Source: Rhizophlyctis rosea (Eukaryota > Chytridiomycota > Chytridiomycetes > Rhizophlyctidales > Rhizophlyctidaceae). Taken from it: a DNA stretch of 64,000 bases. A model generated the notes under the pieces. The model was not told where the DNA came from and searched no databases. It saw only the letters and a list, made by a program, of their open reading frames with translations. Numbering within the stretch: position 1 is the first letter of the stretch; the number at the start of each line of letters is the position of its first letter. The translations under genes were made by a program, and so were the position numbers. Where the stretch lies: NCBI GenBank assembly GCA_027596075.1, contig JADGJC010000149.1, positions 1 through 64,000 on the forward strand, in the 5' to 3' direction. This document shows positions 44,822-55,839 of the stretch, one piece after another.

Positions 44822-46291
44822 AATCCAAGATCACCACACCATTAGCATCCTCCGGATATTTACGCCTCTTTTGGCTGCCTCCTGCCGTGGATTCGTCGTC
44901 CGCCTCTCGTTTGACATTACCCTCGGGCTTGACCATCCCCAATCTCCTCAACAATCTTGCTTGCACTTCTGGTGTCAAATTTTTGTATAAGGCGGCCATG
45001 GATTCTATGACCTAATATGTGGTCAGAAGTGGTTGTCAGTGTGGAAGAGAGGGTTTCAAGTCATAAGGCGGCAGCAATAGGTCTCCCTTTACCTGGTCTG
45101 TGTCCTGTTGCAGTGCAAGTGATGCATGGGGAGGATGCGGGTTTGAAGATGCATTTGGAGCACCCGCAATTGATGGCCCACCCATCTGCTGGAGGTGTTC
45201 AATGACTGACCGAACCATTCCTTATTTAAACACAAAAGGATGGATACTGTACCTGTTCGGGATCTGTTTTGATGAGGTGCCTATCACTTGAATCGACTGT
45301 CGTCTCGGGGTCTGAGGCGCTCGGCGCATCTGCGATGTTGGTTACGGTTGGTCATTTCACATTTGGAAGGAACGGTCTTAAACGGTTCGCCCTCACCTGC
45401 AGGATGCTCTTCCGGAGCAGCGGGGTGCTCTTCTGCAAGAGGTGAGGAAGGTATGGCAACAGGGGAAGGGGGTATGATTCCTTGCGCCTCGAGCAGATCT
45501 GATGATTCTTTCTGTGAAGTTGGTGGGGATGCAACGAGGAGGTAGCAGGTTCTTACCAGGGGTGGCATATTTGAAAACGAACGTGGCGTACCGGCGTTTG
45601 GGCGTACAGAACCACTCCCCCTTGTGGTCGTCGTCATCGTCGTCGTCGTCGTGGTCAGTATTTGAGGAACTAGAGGATCCAGCCGCGGGTGGATCCAATC
45701 TGCTCATCATCAATAAGGACAATGAAGACATGGCATCAATCTGGAAACCGACTTATGTTCTTACTTGATAAGAGTATCACGGGCGCGACCATTCTTGTTG
45801 GCAGCTTTCTCGCTCACAACATCAGTAACATTCAAGACCTGAACCCCTTTATGGATGTTCTTTTTGGACCTTTTGGACCGTGCCATCCGCCAACGAGCCG
45901 TCCACACTTCAATTCGTATGGTACTAAGGTCACCAGCCCAATTTCCTCCTTCACTGTCATCATCCTCCTCAGTAGTAGTGAAACCACCGAACCTTGCCGC
46001 TTGATCGTTGGCATCATCGCGGCACGTGCCCACAATCGTGATTCTGTGGTTGTGCCATAAAGTTACTCTGGAAGCAAACTCAATTCTGCCGTCGATAATG
46101 GCATGGCCGACTAGGCTGTCTGCGGTTGTTGTGACGTAGGCTTTGTTCAATGCCTCCACTTCGAAGATCTTCCCGTGTTCTGATGGAATATAGCAGCTGA
46201 TGGTGGAGCCGTTGATCTGAGTTTGGTATTCTGGTAGGGCTTCGCCGTCGACTATGACTTCACAGCCAATCTTCTTCTTTTCCTAGTCCAT
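44822..46291 (-). pseudogene. DUF7918-like array copy with a stop at codon 3
   Basis: Exons 46291-45765, 45699-45557, 45498-45397, then three more ending at TGA 44822, match the sisters in order and phase and stay open throughout (378 residues nominal). The frame opens ATG GAC TAG where sisters have ATG, a codon and CAT (MYHEEKK). The TAG at 46283-46285 is the only break. Homology resumes at EKKKIGCEVIVDGEALPEYQ. Exon 2 holds a run of eight Asp. The tail has VKPEGNVKRE and ends GVVILD, lacking the final EDD. Alternatives are initiation at a later codon, or an extra 5' exon, since the TAG could serve as a 3' splice site. I call it a probable recent pseudogene. Confidence 0.6.
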
Positions 46292-46608
46292 TCTTTCTTT
46301 GTTGAGGTTTTGGGTGTCTATGGAAAAAACTCAACCGTTTCACCGGGTTACGGGATGGGGATGTGGGTAGAGGGAGTCCTGTCACCAGCAGTGGAGGAAA
46401 GGGGTTAAGAAAAGAGGCTTCGCACTTTCGCGTCTTGTGTGCGGCATGGCGATAATATCTGGCCATAATATCCGCCGGATATTGCAACAATGTTAAAATC
46501 ACGGAATCTTGTGCGGGCATCGAATGTGCACTGTCCGGCGGTGATTAGTGAAGCGGCCGCAACAAGGCCATAGCGGTGCATCGTGTCAAACCGTCAAACC
46601 TTCCACAT

Positions 46609-46671
46609 GGACCCTGACATCCAACAACAGCGACCAGTAGTCCCATGGGTAGGCCAAGCCACACGTAAACA
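46609..46671 (-). promoter_or_regulatory. Shared upstream cassette (diverged)
   Basis: GGACCCTGACA, then CCACACGTAAACAACC (CGTAAACA at 46664-46671), about 320-370 bp upstream of the ATG at 46291. It also sits only about 45 bp before the methyltransferase ATG at 46714, so it may act both ways. Confidence 0.45.
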
Positions 46672-46713
46672 ACCTCGCAAACTGCTCCCAAACAAACAAA
46701 TTTCACCAAATGT

Positions 46714-47865
46714 GTGTTCCCCCCTTACATTTCTTCCTCCACCGCCATGTCCCTTCCCCCAACAACACCCAAAAAACTCGTTCCCCTCCTTACCCACCTC
46801 TCCACCCTCTACACCCCCAACCAACTCCACGCCCTCCTATCTGCATACTCCACACACCGGAAAACAACATTCCGCATAAACACCCTAAAAGTCCCACCAG
46901 CAGAAATCAGTACCTTAATCACCAACCTTCAAACTCATCTCCGATCCCTGAAACTCTCGAAATCCCACCCGCCTGTGAAGATCACACGATGTCCGTGGTA
47001 CTCTGGAGCGTTTCAAATCAGTCATCCGAGTGTTGAAAGAAGACACCTCTTTGACCATCCTCTGCATAAAGAAGGCAAAATCCACTTTCAAGGATGGTCA
47101 TCTATGATCCCCCCGCTGTGTTTAGCTCCGACGAAAGGATCACGGGTGCTTGATATGTGTTCTGCACCGGGAGGGAAGACGTTGATGATGGTGGAAATGA
47201 TTGATGGACAGGGAACTGTTGTAGCGAATGAACTGGACAAAGACAGGATGAGGACATTGATTAAAGCCGCGCGGGCTCAAATTCCTCATGAGCTGGCCCA
47301 CACGCTGGAACTACGGCTTGGAGACGGTCGGAAGTTACATATCGATTCAAATTCAGATACCTCACCCTTACTACCTTGGTGGACACCAGAAGAATCTCAC
47401 GAAACAACACCACCCAACACCTCCCGCGCCCTATCCACACCATTCACGCACATCCTTCTCGACGCCCCCTGCAGCGGCGAAGGAACAATAACCCTCTCAT
47501 CTCCCAAATCTTATGCAAACTGGTCCCCACAATACGTCTCCCAACACGCCACACTCCAAAAACACCTTCTCCGTACCGCTTTATCCCTCCTTGCACCGAA
47601 CGGGACATTGGTATATTCAACATGCACGTTGTCGCCGTTGGAGAATGAGTGTATTGTTGATGAAGTTTTGAAGGGGACTCCGTATAGAGTGGAGATTGTA
47701 CCGTTGCCGACGGTGTTTTGGGAGATGGAGATCGCTGGGTTTGAGAAGGGGTTGAGGGAGTGGGATGGGAGGGTGTTTGGGGAGGGGATGGACAGGTGTT
47801 TGAGGGTTTTTCCGGGGGCGGAGTATGAGGGGTTTTTTGTTTGCAAGATGAAGAAAGGTAGTTAG
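46714..47865 (+). CDS. NOL1/NOP2/Sun (RsmF-type) RNA cytosine-5 methyltransferase
   Basis: Intronless, 383 residues. It transfers a methyl group from SAM to C5 of cytosine in RNA. Visible motifs are FRINTLK (N-terminal family motif), GWSSMIPPL, the SAM-binding VLDMCSAPGGKTLMMVEMI, NELDKDRMRTL, motif IV DAPCSGEGT (Cys about 253) and motif VI YSTCTLSPLENE (the catalytic Cys in TC). Both family cysteines are present. The layout resembles bacterial RsmF and related short NSUN proteins; whether it acts on tRNA or rRNA cannot be said. The second Met at 46747 (MSLPPTTPKK) is an equally good start and would place the start further from the array cassette. Confidence 0.88.
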   Translation: MFPPYISSSTAMSLPPTTPKKLVPLLTHLSTLYTPNQLHALLSAYSTHRKTTFRINTLKVPPAEISTLITNLQTHLRSLKLSKSHPPVKITRCPWYSGAFQISHPSVERRHLFDHPLHKEGKIHFQGWSSMIPPLCLAPTKGSRVLDMCSAPGGKTLMMVEMIDGQGTVVANELDKDRMRTLIKAARAQIPHELAHTLELRLGDGRKLHIDSNSDTSPLLPWWTPEESHETTPPNTSRALSTPFTHILLDAPCSGEGTITLSSPKSYANWSPQYVSQHATLQKHLLRTALSLLAPNGTLVYSTCTLSPLENECIVDEVLKGTPYRVEIVPLPTVFWEMEIAGFEKGLREWDGRVFGEGMDRCLRVFPGAEYEGFFVCKMKKGS

Positions 47866-49962
47866 GGGTGCCGGGGGATGGTGACATCTTTTCCTGCAAT
47901 GTATATAGTTTGTCATTTGAGTGTTTTCCAAATCTCTGTAAATACAGTCATGCCACAAAGATGGATTTGTAAAGCCCTCTGGACGTATGCGGTTGTGAGA
48001 CTTCACTGCATGGACGGAGCGGACCGCCATCACTGGCTTTCGCTGCTGTGTGGCGTGCCCTTCGGTGCAGTTTGCATTTTTTTTTCTTTTTGGCCAGGGA
48101 ATTGGTCAGATCAACCAACGTTTTGAGTCACACGGAGATTCTCTGACAACAGACGGATATCCTTGCGGAGGAAAGAATGATAATAATGATGCGCAGCTGA
48201 TAAGTGCGGTGATAAGTGCGGTGATCATGGGAGAAGGTAAAGGGTCGTCGAATCAAAAGTTCGCGAATATGCCTAGATGCCTAATCCACTCTGACTGGTG
48301 AGTCCATCTTTTTTTTGACTGTGACCTGCACGATATAATGCAACAATGTCAAATCTGGAATGACTGCAAGTGGTAAGAGCGCTGAAGGAAGAATTGGCAC
48401 TAAGGAAAGGAGTGGTTGATTATCAGGCGCATCGCCCCATCATGATGCCCGAATCACAAGGCACAAAAGCAATGCACTGCTGCCACCTTACAAAACATTC
48501 TGTGGCTTCGCATGGGAATGGTCTTCCGAACAGAGTTTTCGCTACATCAGTAAGACACCTTTGCAAGCATGGGATGATTGACATTTAACTTAAATGTGAG
48601 GGTTTTTTCCGGCTCGGCATGTCAGCTGAACACCAGGGACCCCTGGAAACCTCACCTCAATCTGTTGCGGGATGTTTCTTAATATGTGGCTCGAGGAATG
48701 CGGGCTAGTCGATCAAACTCGACACCTTCCAGTGCTTTCCTGGTAACGGTCTCGAAAGGATGCTTTTTTGCTCGACGCATTTGAACAACGAGCCGGCGCG
48801 ACCAACAATCAAAGCTTCGTTTGGGAAGATGATGACATGGTACATTCGGCAAGGACGTATTTGTCTGGTGATTTTGAATCTTACACATTTCGCCGATATG
48901 TTGGTTATGGATGCTGTTTCTTGTTTTTTTTTTTTACCTTGTTTGGCACGGATGAGATGGAAAAATGTCAAGAAAAAAGGAAATCAAGCGAAGGTGCATA
49001 ACCGCATTCACTGGGCTAACTTTGTCATTCGGGTCAAAGGTTGCAGCTGGAGAAAATTATCCAGATGTCATGTGTTGCAATGAGGTTACTTCAGCATGAT
49101 GTGTATTGCAACTGACATACCGAGGCGCCGCAAACAATGCAAAACGTGACACGCAATGAATAGGAAGGTGACGTCGGTGTTTACAATCTAAACGCGATAG
49201 TATAGTTCCGTTGTCAGTTCTGCCAACCGCCCACAAGATCATCAAATCTGTCTTTGGGTGTGATGAAGGTCAAAATCATACACGGGAGCAGGCGCCGTTC
49301 ACTGCGGGAAAAGGGAGCCTTGTGCTGAAATGTACCAAACCAAAACAGGAGAGAATGGAATCCCAAGCCTTGGTGATTTGGAAAGGACAGACGCACGAAA
49401 GCTATTACGATAGGAATGATTTATTGGATGAGTTGGTGGATCCACACTGATGGCATATCATTGGGACGGCAACTCAACTTTGTACAACGAAAAGAAAAAG
49501 AGATGCGAGAAGGGTTCACCTGATATGATGGGATTGAAGAGCCGCCCCCTACACTCCATAAACTACTTGTTGCCTCACATTAGAAAGAACTTGGAGTCGA
49601 TACCTTGATCCTATCTATGTGTCGCCATACAGCGCGAGAACTGAGCAGCAGTAAACATATCAACACTGAAAGTTCATTCAAGGACCGGCCCCCCGATTCG
49701 AGCGCCCATTCGGCGCACACTGGGCACCACCAGATCAGACCACTTTTGAGATGACGATCATCGCGGATCGTAACACGCAAAAAGCTGTGTTATGGTGTAT
49801 CGACGCAGGTTTCGCATTTACTGCCAGTCCCACGTTCTCTCTCTTTTGTTCTGTACGGGCCACATGAGACCATAGTGTAGTGAGCAATCCAATCGGTGGA
49901 CACGTTGCTAGGAAAAAAAAGGGAATGAGATCAAAGGGAAGCTCAGGGCAAACAAATTGCAG
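47866..49962. other. Gene-poor stretch
   Basis: About 2.1 kb with short overlapping frames only. I searched it for upstream exons of the GH62 fragment (substrate-binding N-terminal half) and found none. Confidence 0.4.
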
Positions 49963-50367
49963 GACCCCTCACAAACTCTGGTATATGATCTTCCAAACCC
50001 CGAACCCAGCCTACTCAACCACCAAAACCATCTCCGACCCCACTTCCTGGTCCGAACCCAAAGTCATGATCGACTCCCTCGACCCGCTCGTCGACTCCGA
50101 AAAGGGCGTCAACCCATGGGAAACCTGGATCGACTATTTCAACATCTGTGATAAGACTCATTGTCACTTGTTTTACTCCAACGACAATGGGGATTGGTTC
50201 CGGCATGAGACGCCGAAGGACAAGTTCCCCTTGGGATGGAGTAAGGCGTACCAGATGTGGAATGCTACGTTTAAGGGAGATTGGTATGAGGGTGGGGCTA
50301 TTTATAAGATTAAGGGCGAGCAGACGTATTTGGCTATCGTGGAGGCTGGGAATGACAACTTTGTTAG
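49963..50367 (+). pseudogene. GH62 alpha-L-arabinofuranosidase fragment
   Basis: One exon-like block between an acceptor (AAATTGCAG) and a donor (GTAAGG). It encodes the middle of a GH62 five-bladed propeller: KLWYMIFQTPNPAYSTTKTI, DPTSWSEPK, WIDYFNICDKTHCHLFYSND, GDWFRHETPKDKFPLGWSKA and YEGGAIYKIKGEQTYLAIVE. GH62 enzymes remove arabinose from arabinoxylan and are secreted. A complete enzyme needs about 300 residues; here the N-terminal blade with the catalytic Asp, the signal peptide and the C-terminal blades are not found within several hundred bases. The frame does extend upstream to 49880, but that part is not family-like. I call it a gene remnant; an unusually long-intron gene is the alternative. 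Confidence 0.6.
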
Positions 50368-51752
50368 GTAAGGCGTTTGTTGGTGATGGCACCGTGGGGG
50401 GAGGCAATCCCGGCGGCGAAAGCGAGGGTGTGATGATGGCTTTCATTTTTGGTATGACTTTGGACGGTGGTCGTGAGGTGAAGGGTAACTTGGACGTTTT
50501 TTGCTACAGGAGAAAAGTCAAAGAAGGGATCAGGAGTCCTCTAATGGATAGGAAACAATGCTTTTGCGGTTGGTATGGCGTGTGGGTCTGCTGCGGACAG
50601 CACATTTGCTACGCCCATTTGATGTTCAGGTATAGCTAATAGTTTGGAAAAGCAAACAAAAAGAAGCTCATTAATGCACCCCGCAATTGCGTATCCGTAG
50701 CTGACCCATTCTACGCATGCCACATTAGTCTCTGATAGGCTCCGCCTTTTCAACCACTTGATCATGATAACAAACACAGACCATGAATTCGGCGCAAAAA
50801 AGACATAGAGTTCCCCTGGAGAAGGACTGCACAGGTGAGGTTCCCCACGTGTTCGTCAGTGTTGAACTTTATGCTGGCAGCTGGAAGTGTTATAGGGGAT
50901 TACTGTGGAATATGTCGAATGGGATGTCGATATGGAGAGAAGTAAGTACATTAGCTTTGGAGAGCTCTGGGACGGGGAAAATCTTCACTAGTCGGATCGA
51001 GCAGCGCTTCATTGGTAGCTGTACTATGCAGGGCATGAGGAAAGGATATCTTTTGGGGACAAACATCGCATTGACGGACGTCGTATATCATTGCCAGACC
51101 ACATCTTTGACAGCTGAAATGAATAATGCCCGCATTGACAGGATATGATACTGAGAACGGCGTTTCAAGGTTGTCTGACCAAAAGTCCACACTAAATCTC
51201 ATTTGTTTTCGTCGCCATAGGCATCTCTCTTTTTTGTAGGGATGTACCCAGGGCTATGTACAACAAAACAACAGCCAGTTCCGGGGTAACGCTACTGAGA
51301 GAAGCGGCACAGGACTTTTTGAAGGGAAGGAGATGGTCATATGATTGGCGCATACTTGAAGTCTTATGGGGTAGTAGACTCTCATGATGATAGATCCAGC
51401 CCGGAAGCATCGACAAATCGTCCTGGTGTGGAAAAACCCAACACCGTTATGATGCAATCTGACGTTGTGCACCAATGATATTGAAAAGGGTTCACACTCC
51501 AAAAGCCGTATTTGGACGTGCAGGAAAAAAATCTCCTTTTTTTCCCCCCGTATGAGGGAAAGTGAAGCGGGAAGAGGGAGGAAAAAATAGATCACTATAA
51601 GACGAGCATGGTTTTTTTTGAAATTGATGGACATTACTATGTGAATGTGCGCGATGGATAAATACAAATTGTACAATAAAACAAAATAAAGTTAGGTGCT
51701 CGTATTTATTTACTTTTCCCCAACCGTCTCACCACAACCCCCAACCATCCCC
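50368..51752. other. Spacer without supported gene
   Basis: It contains a 121-codon plus-strand frame (50783-51148) that resembles no family I know and does not continue GH62. The rest is A/T-rich flank. Confidence 0.4.
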
Positions 51753-52682
51753 TCAAAAGTAATACCCAACACCGCTCTCCAATTTCTGCTCCTCCGTCAG
51801 TTCCTTGCCGTCTTCCGGTTGGGGTAGGGGATCAGACTGGTCCTTTGGCACCAGCTTGATTTTCTGTGCGATGGCGATCTCGTCTGCGGGAGTGTAATGT
51901 ACCATCCATCCGTTTTCTGTTACTTGTCGTGCAGGAATTTCTTGAGGTGTTGTGGAAGTGCGGCGGCCGTGGAGGGTTTGGAGTCCGTGGATTGAGAGGG
52001 ATTTTGTGTGGTCCTGTTGGAGTGTGGGGGGTGAGTGTGGGAAATTTGCGCGTTCATGTTGTTTTAGACTCGTTTGTCAAATGAAGCCTTGACTCTCGCG
52101 ATCCCTCAGGATCGTCCGCCAATGCCTCACAGCAATCCTCACTCCTCATCCACAAATTCCGAGTGATTCTCTCCAATCTCCTCTCACCGTCCTACCATTG
52201 ACCAACAACCCAATCTCCTCCGAACCCCTCCCTAACTCAAACTAGCTCCTTCCACATCATCAATGCCATCTCACATCCCACGCCCCCTTCATGATCTCCC
52301 CATTTCCCACGATTGGCTAACTTTCCTACACTCTGGAATGGAAAGTTGAATTGTAAGCCCCCCGCGGGGGGAACCAATCCGCCCTCTTCCCTAGGTACCC
52401 TCTCCCACCAGTCATCATTTATGCCCTACATCCCGCCGCGAAGCACCTGTGTTTGGCAGTTATTCAAAAGCCCAGAAAGACACCAACCTGCTCGTCGAGT
52501 TTCACGTCCGTGATATCCCAATAACAGTCGTGCCAACCGCGTTCGTACCATTCTCTTCGCATTACACGGGTGCCCACACCAAAGTTCGGACGGTGGTGTA
52601 AGAGGAGGGGCAGTTTGCGGTGAGGTCCTATGTATTGGTTTGAGAAGAGGGTTGGGAATAGTTGGCGTGATATTGTTGCCAT
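51753..52682 (-). CDS. mS34-like mitochondrial small-subunit ribosomal protein
   Basis: Two exons (52682-52488, 52013-51753), 151 residues, phase 0. The N-terminus is basic/hydrophobic (MATISRQLFPTLFSNQYIG). The core NFGVGTRVMRREWYERGWHD then CYWDITDVKLDE matches the mS34 family signature (NFGVG, R..W...CYW.IT.V). The C-terminal half (VTENGWMVHYTPADEIAIAQ) is less conserved. Such a protein would belong to the mitoribosome small subunit. The 474-bp intron is much longer than the typical ones here. Recognition rests on one motif block, so the name is moderately sure. Confidence 0.65.
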
Positions 52683-53236
52683 TTTAGTTGGGGAGGGGGA
52701 GGTGGAGGATGGGGAAAATGGGAAGCTCTGGAGTGGTGGTGGTTATAAGGATGGGTTTAATGGTGGTGGAGTGGGGGGTCAGTGAGGGAGTTGGTTGAGT
52801 GATCTATGGGTTTTGTTTGGTACAGAAGTCGTTATGGAAGTGTCGGATGGGGAAAGGACTCGGAAGGGAGTGGAGGGGGTGAAAGACAAGATGAGACTTG
52901 AGTTTGCGATGGATGTGGCGCGTTGTCTGCAAGCCACACAGCTGCCACCCGCCACATTCTGTACCACGCGCGCGGGGGTGGCGCGAAGGAGGGCCAGATT
53001 CATCATGTTGCACCCATGTTGCACGCCATTCGAGGTGGGTCAATTTTAGCACCCACCCTCAACACCCTTTCACTTATCAACTGGTTTGCAGTATTCTTCT
53101 GCATGTACTATTAGAATATATACCATTCAGCATCGACGGTATCGCGATACATATAGACTCCATCCCGTAGTTGCTCTCACCTCTTCCCCCTCAAACCCCC
53201 CTCCTCCCTCCTACCCCCACCCCACCCCATGCAAAA
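52683..53236. promoter_or_regulatory. Divergent intergenic region, mS34-like / Erv-type oxidase
   Basis: 554 bp between two oppositely oriented start codons, so both promoters lie here. No strong TATA box is visible. Confidence 0.4.
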
Positions 53237-54940
53237 ATGCCCACCTCCCGCACCCGCTTCATAACAGTAGCCCTCCTGCTAATCTCAATATCCTCCCTAT
53301 TCTACCTATACAACCCAACACAATCCCAACAATGGATACAGGACACCCGCTCTTCCATATCCTCGTCTTCCCATTCCTTCTACGAACAGGCTGCCGCTCT
53401 GGCTCCCAACGGCAGAAATAGCAATACTGATAAGCCAAAGGCGTATGGCTCGTTCAGGTTGAAGGACGAGGAAGGAGGTGCAAACGGTGGCGAGGAGAAT
53501 GTTGCTGTATATGGTGGGGCTGATGCGGGTGCTGGTGCAGTAAAGGACGGGGAAGTTCACGCGCCTCAGGCCCCCGTTATTCAGTCAAATAAGATGGCTA
53601 AGGGTGCTCAGGGTGAGGTCATCATGGCCAAGATGATCAATGAGACTCAGAAGTGAGTATTTGTTCCCCTTTGTTCTTGCTGTTGTGAATTGGGTGAATG
53701 GGAAGGGTGGATGGAAGGATGGGTGTAGTGGTGGGTGTAGTGGTGGTTAGAGGGGTGGGCGGGTGAGTTGGTGGGTGGGCGGGTTGGTGGTTAGTGAGAG
53801 GGAAGTGTTGGGGCCGGGGGGAGGCTGAGGTCGCTCCGTTCTGCTGGTCGGACTGGGTTCCGTTGAGTTGTTGCGCTGGACTCGGCGTGGCGGGCGGATA
53901 TCGCTGGAGCATGGGCGGAATGGGTTGGATTGGAATGGATTGACCTCGAGTAGGTGGGATAGCGTTAGGGTGCGAATGGGCAAGAGCGGTCGCGCACGTG
54001 ATAGTGGTCCATTACGGCAAGCGATTCTAATGAAAAAACCCGGTCAAATCCAACCCCACATACTAACACCTGTATTACCGTCAACAGAGCAGAACTAGGC
54101 CGCTCCTCCTGGCGCCTCCTCCACACCATGGCCGCAAAGTTCCCCCCCTCCCCATCCCGCGACGAACAAGAAGCCTTCCTCGACTTCATCTACCTCTTCG
54201 CCCGCCTCTACCCCTGCGGCGACTGCGCCTCGCACTTCCAACTAGTTTTGCAAAATCATCCACCGAACGTTACTTCGCGAGAAGGGGCGACGCAGTGGGC
54301 TTGTGAAGCGCATAATGTTGTTAACGAGAGGTTGGGAAAGCCGATATTCGATTGTCGGGATGCGGCAAAGGCTTTTGGGTGTGGGTGTGGGGATGAGGGG
54401 AAGGGTGGGGAGGGTGCGGCGGGGAGTACGGGGCCAAGTGGGGATGTGGCTGCGGCGGCTGGGGGTGCGGTGGGGGATGAGGAGGAAGGCGAGGCGGGTG
54501 AGGAAGAAGAGAAAGGTGCCGCACCCGATATAGGAATCAAAGCCGTCATCGGCACTCCACCCACCACACCCTCCTCCGCCCTCCCCGCAAACGTCGAACC
54601 CGCCCCCTCACCAATAGAAGAACCCGTCGAAGGCGGCGCGCCCGTAGCTAAGATTGACGCTTCTTCTTCTTCTATTAAGAAGATCCAACAGTTGCGGTTG
54701 GAGGAAGAAGTTGCACGGCGGCCGCCGAAGGATGCGGCGGATGAGGCGCGGGAGAAGGGGTTGGTTAGGGATGTTGATGAGGGGGAGGAGGGGGAGGAAG
54801 GGGATGGAGGGGTGGTGGAGGGGGAGTTGGCACCCAAGGTGGGCAAGGATGAGGAGGAGGTTGGGAAGATGGGGGATGGGAAGGGGTTGGTGGTTGAGGA
54901 TGTTGGTGTTGAGAGGGGGAGGGAGGAAGGGGATGAGTAA
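53237..54940 (+). CDS. Erv2-type FAD-linked sulfhydryl oxidase with long acidic tail
   Basis: Two exons (53237-53652, 54088-54940), 422 residues. The protein makes disulfides using FAD and oxygen, probably in the secretory pathway. A signal-anchor lies at residues 7-27 (FITVALLLISISSLFYLY), followed by a Gly/Ala-rich linker. The ERV/ALR domain spans about 140-235: RSSWRLLHTMAAKFP, the redox pair CGDC at 182-185, HNVVNERLGKPIFDC with the structural C-x16-C. A following CGC near residue 235 could be a shuttle pair, as in Erv2. About 185 further residues are acidic Gly/Glu/Ala low complexity not typical of Erv2 (about 200 residues in yeast). Met at 53237 is chosen over 53171 because it places the anchor at the N-terminus. 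Confidence 0.85.
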
Positions 54941-55839
54941 TTTGGTGGGTCGGTAGGGGCACAAACGTTTTAGGGTTTTGGTTGGACGCAGGATATGTTT
55001 TGTGGTGGAATGGCTCTTTTCTGCCTTAGTTTTTAGGTGTTTTACTACTAGCCACAGAGCTCTTCCCATTCTTCTTTTCTATTTTTTTTTTTTTGTAGTG
55101 TTTTAGGAAGCTCGTTATGTAGATTTTTTGCCTTTTTGATTAGGGTTTCGTTTTTCGTTTTGCTTAGCGGGAAGCCCATTCGGGTTTTTTGTAGTGCGAT
55201 TTTTTCTGTTGTACTTTTAGGGAAATAGACTTGACTAGATTAGGGGCCGCAGTGTTGTCTTGAAAGTCCAGGGTATTTTTCTTGATTGAGGTGAAAATCT
55301 TGCGGTTGTTCATGGAGTGTACATAATGTTGCTATTCATCACTCCGGCGTCTCCCTTTCGAAGGTTTTTACTTTATTTTTTCCTTTCAGTAGAACTTTTG
55401 GTGTTATGTTGCATCGCAATTGATAGGTTAAGGGGGATCCCTTCATTCCATCCCGTTCATTGATCATTTCGTCCATTTCTTCCCCATTTATGAATCGCAT
55501 CCGCACGTCTATGTCTCTGGCTTCATTCAACTTCATTTTTTGTCGCGTCCGCCACTTGCGAACCATTGCTCCAATTCCTGCAAATGGGATACTGCGCTGA
55601 TTGGAAAAGAATCATTGGTGGCACAACAGTGTCGGTCATGTATAGAAAGAAGTACACGACCTTCCAACCCACTTCGGCCAAAGTCATATCTTGGAAATAT
55701 TCGTACTTAATTTACCGCAATACAACAAGGAACCAAACATGCAAAAGAAAGAAATATAAGACAGGCATGCAAACGACGCACGGACCACCTATCCTACAAC
55801 CCCCACCACCCCACAACACATCCTAAACCACCGTCCCTA
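54941..55839. other. Spacer between converging genes
   Basis: T-rich 3' flank of the Erv-type gene and 3' flank of the tRNA methyltransferase. A 75-codon minus frame (55339-55566) has no support. Confidence 0.45.

Noticed and set aside
50783..51148. 121-codon plus-strand frame after the GH62 fragment
   Set aside because: It does not continue the GH62 fold, has no recognised motif and no splice support. It may be chance.
54256..54846. 196-codon minus-strand frame inside the Erv-type gene
   Set aside because: Low-complexity Ser/Pro/Ala shadow of the acidic tail; the plus strand has the recognisable oxidase domain in the same exon.
55339..55566. 75-codon minus-strand frame between Erv and Trm2 genes
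   Set aside because: It lies in a T-rich 3' flank, has no motif and no conserved look.
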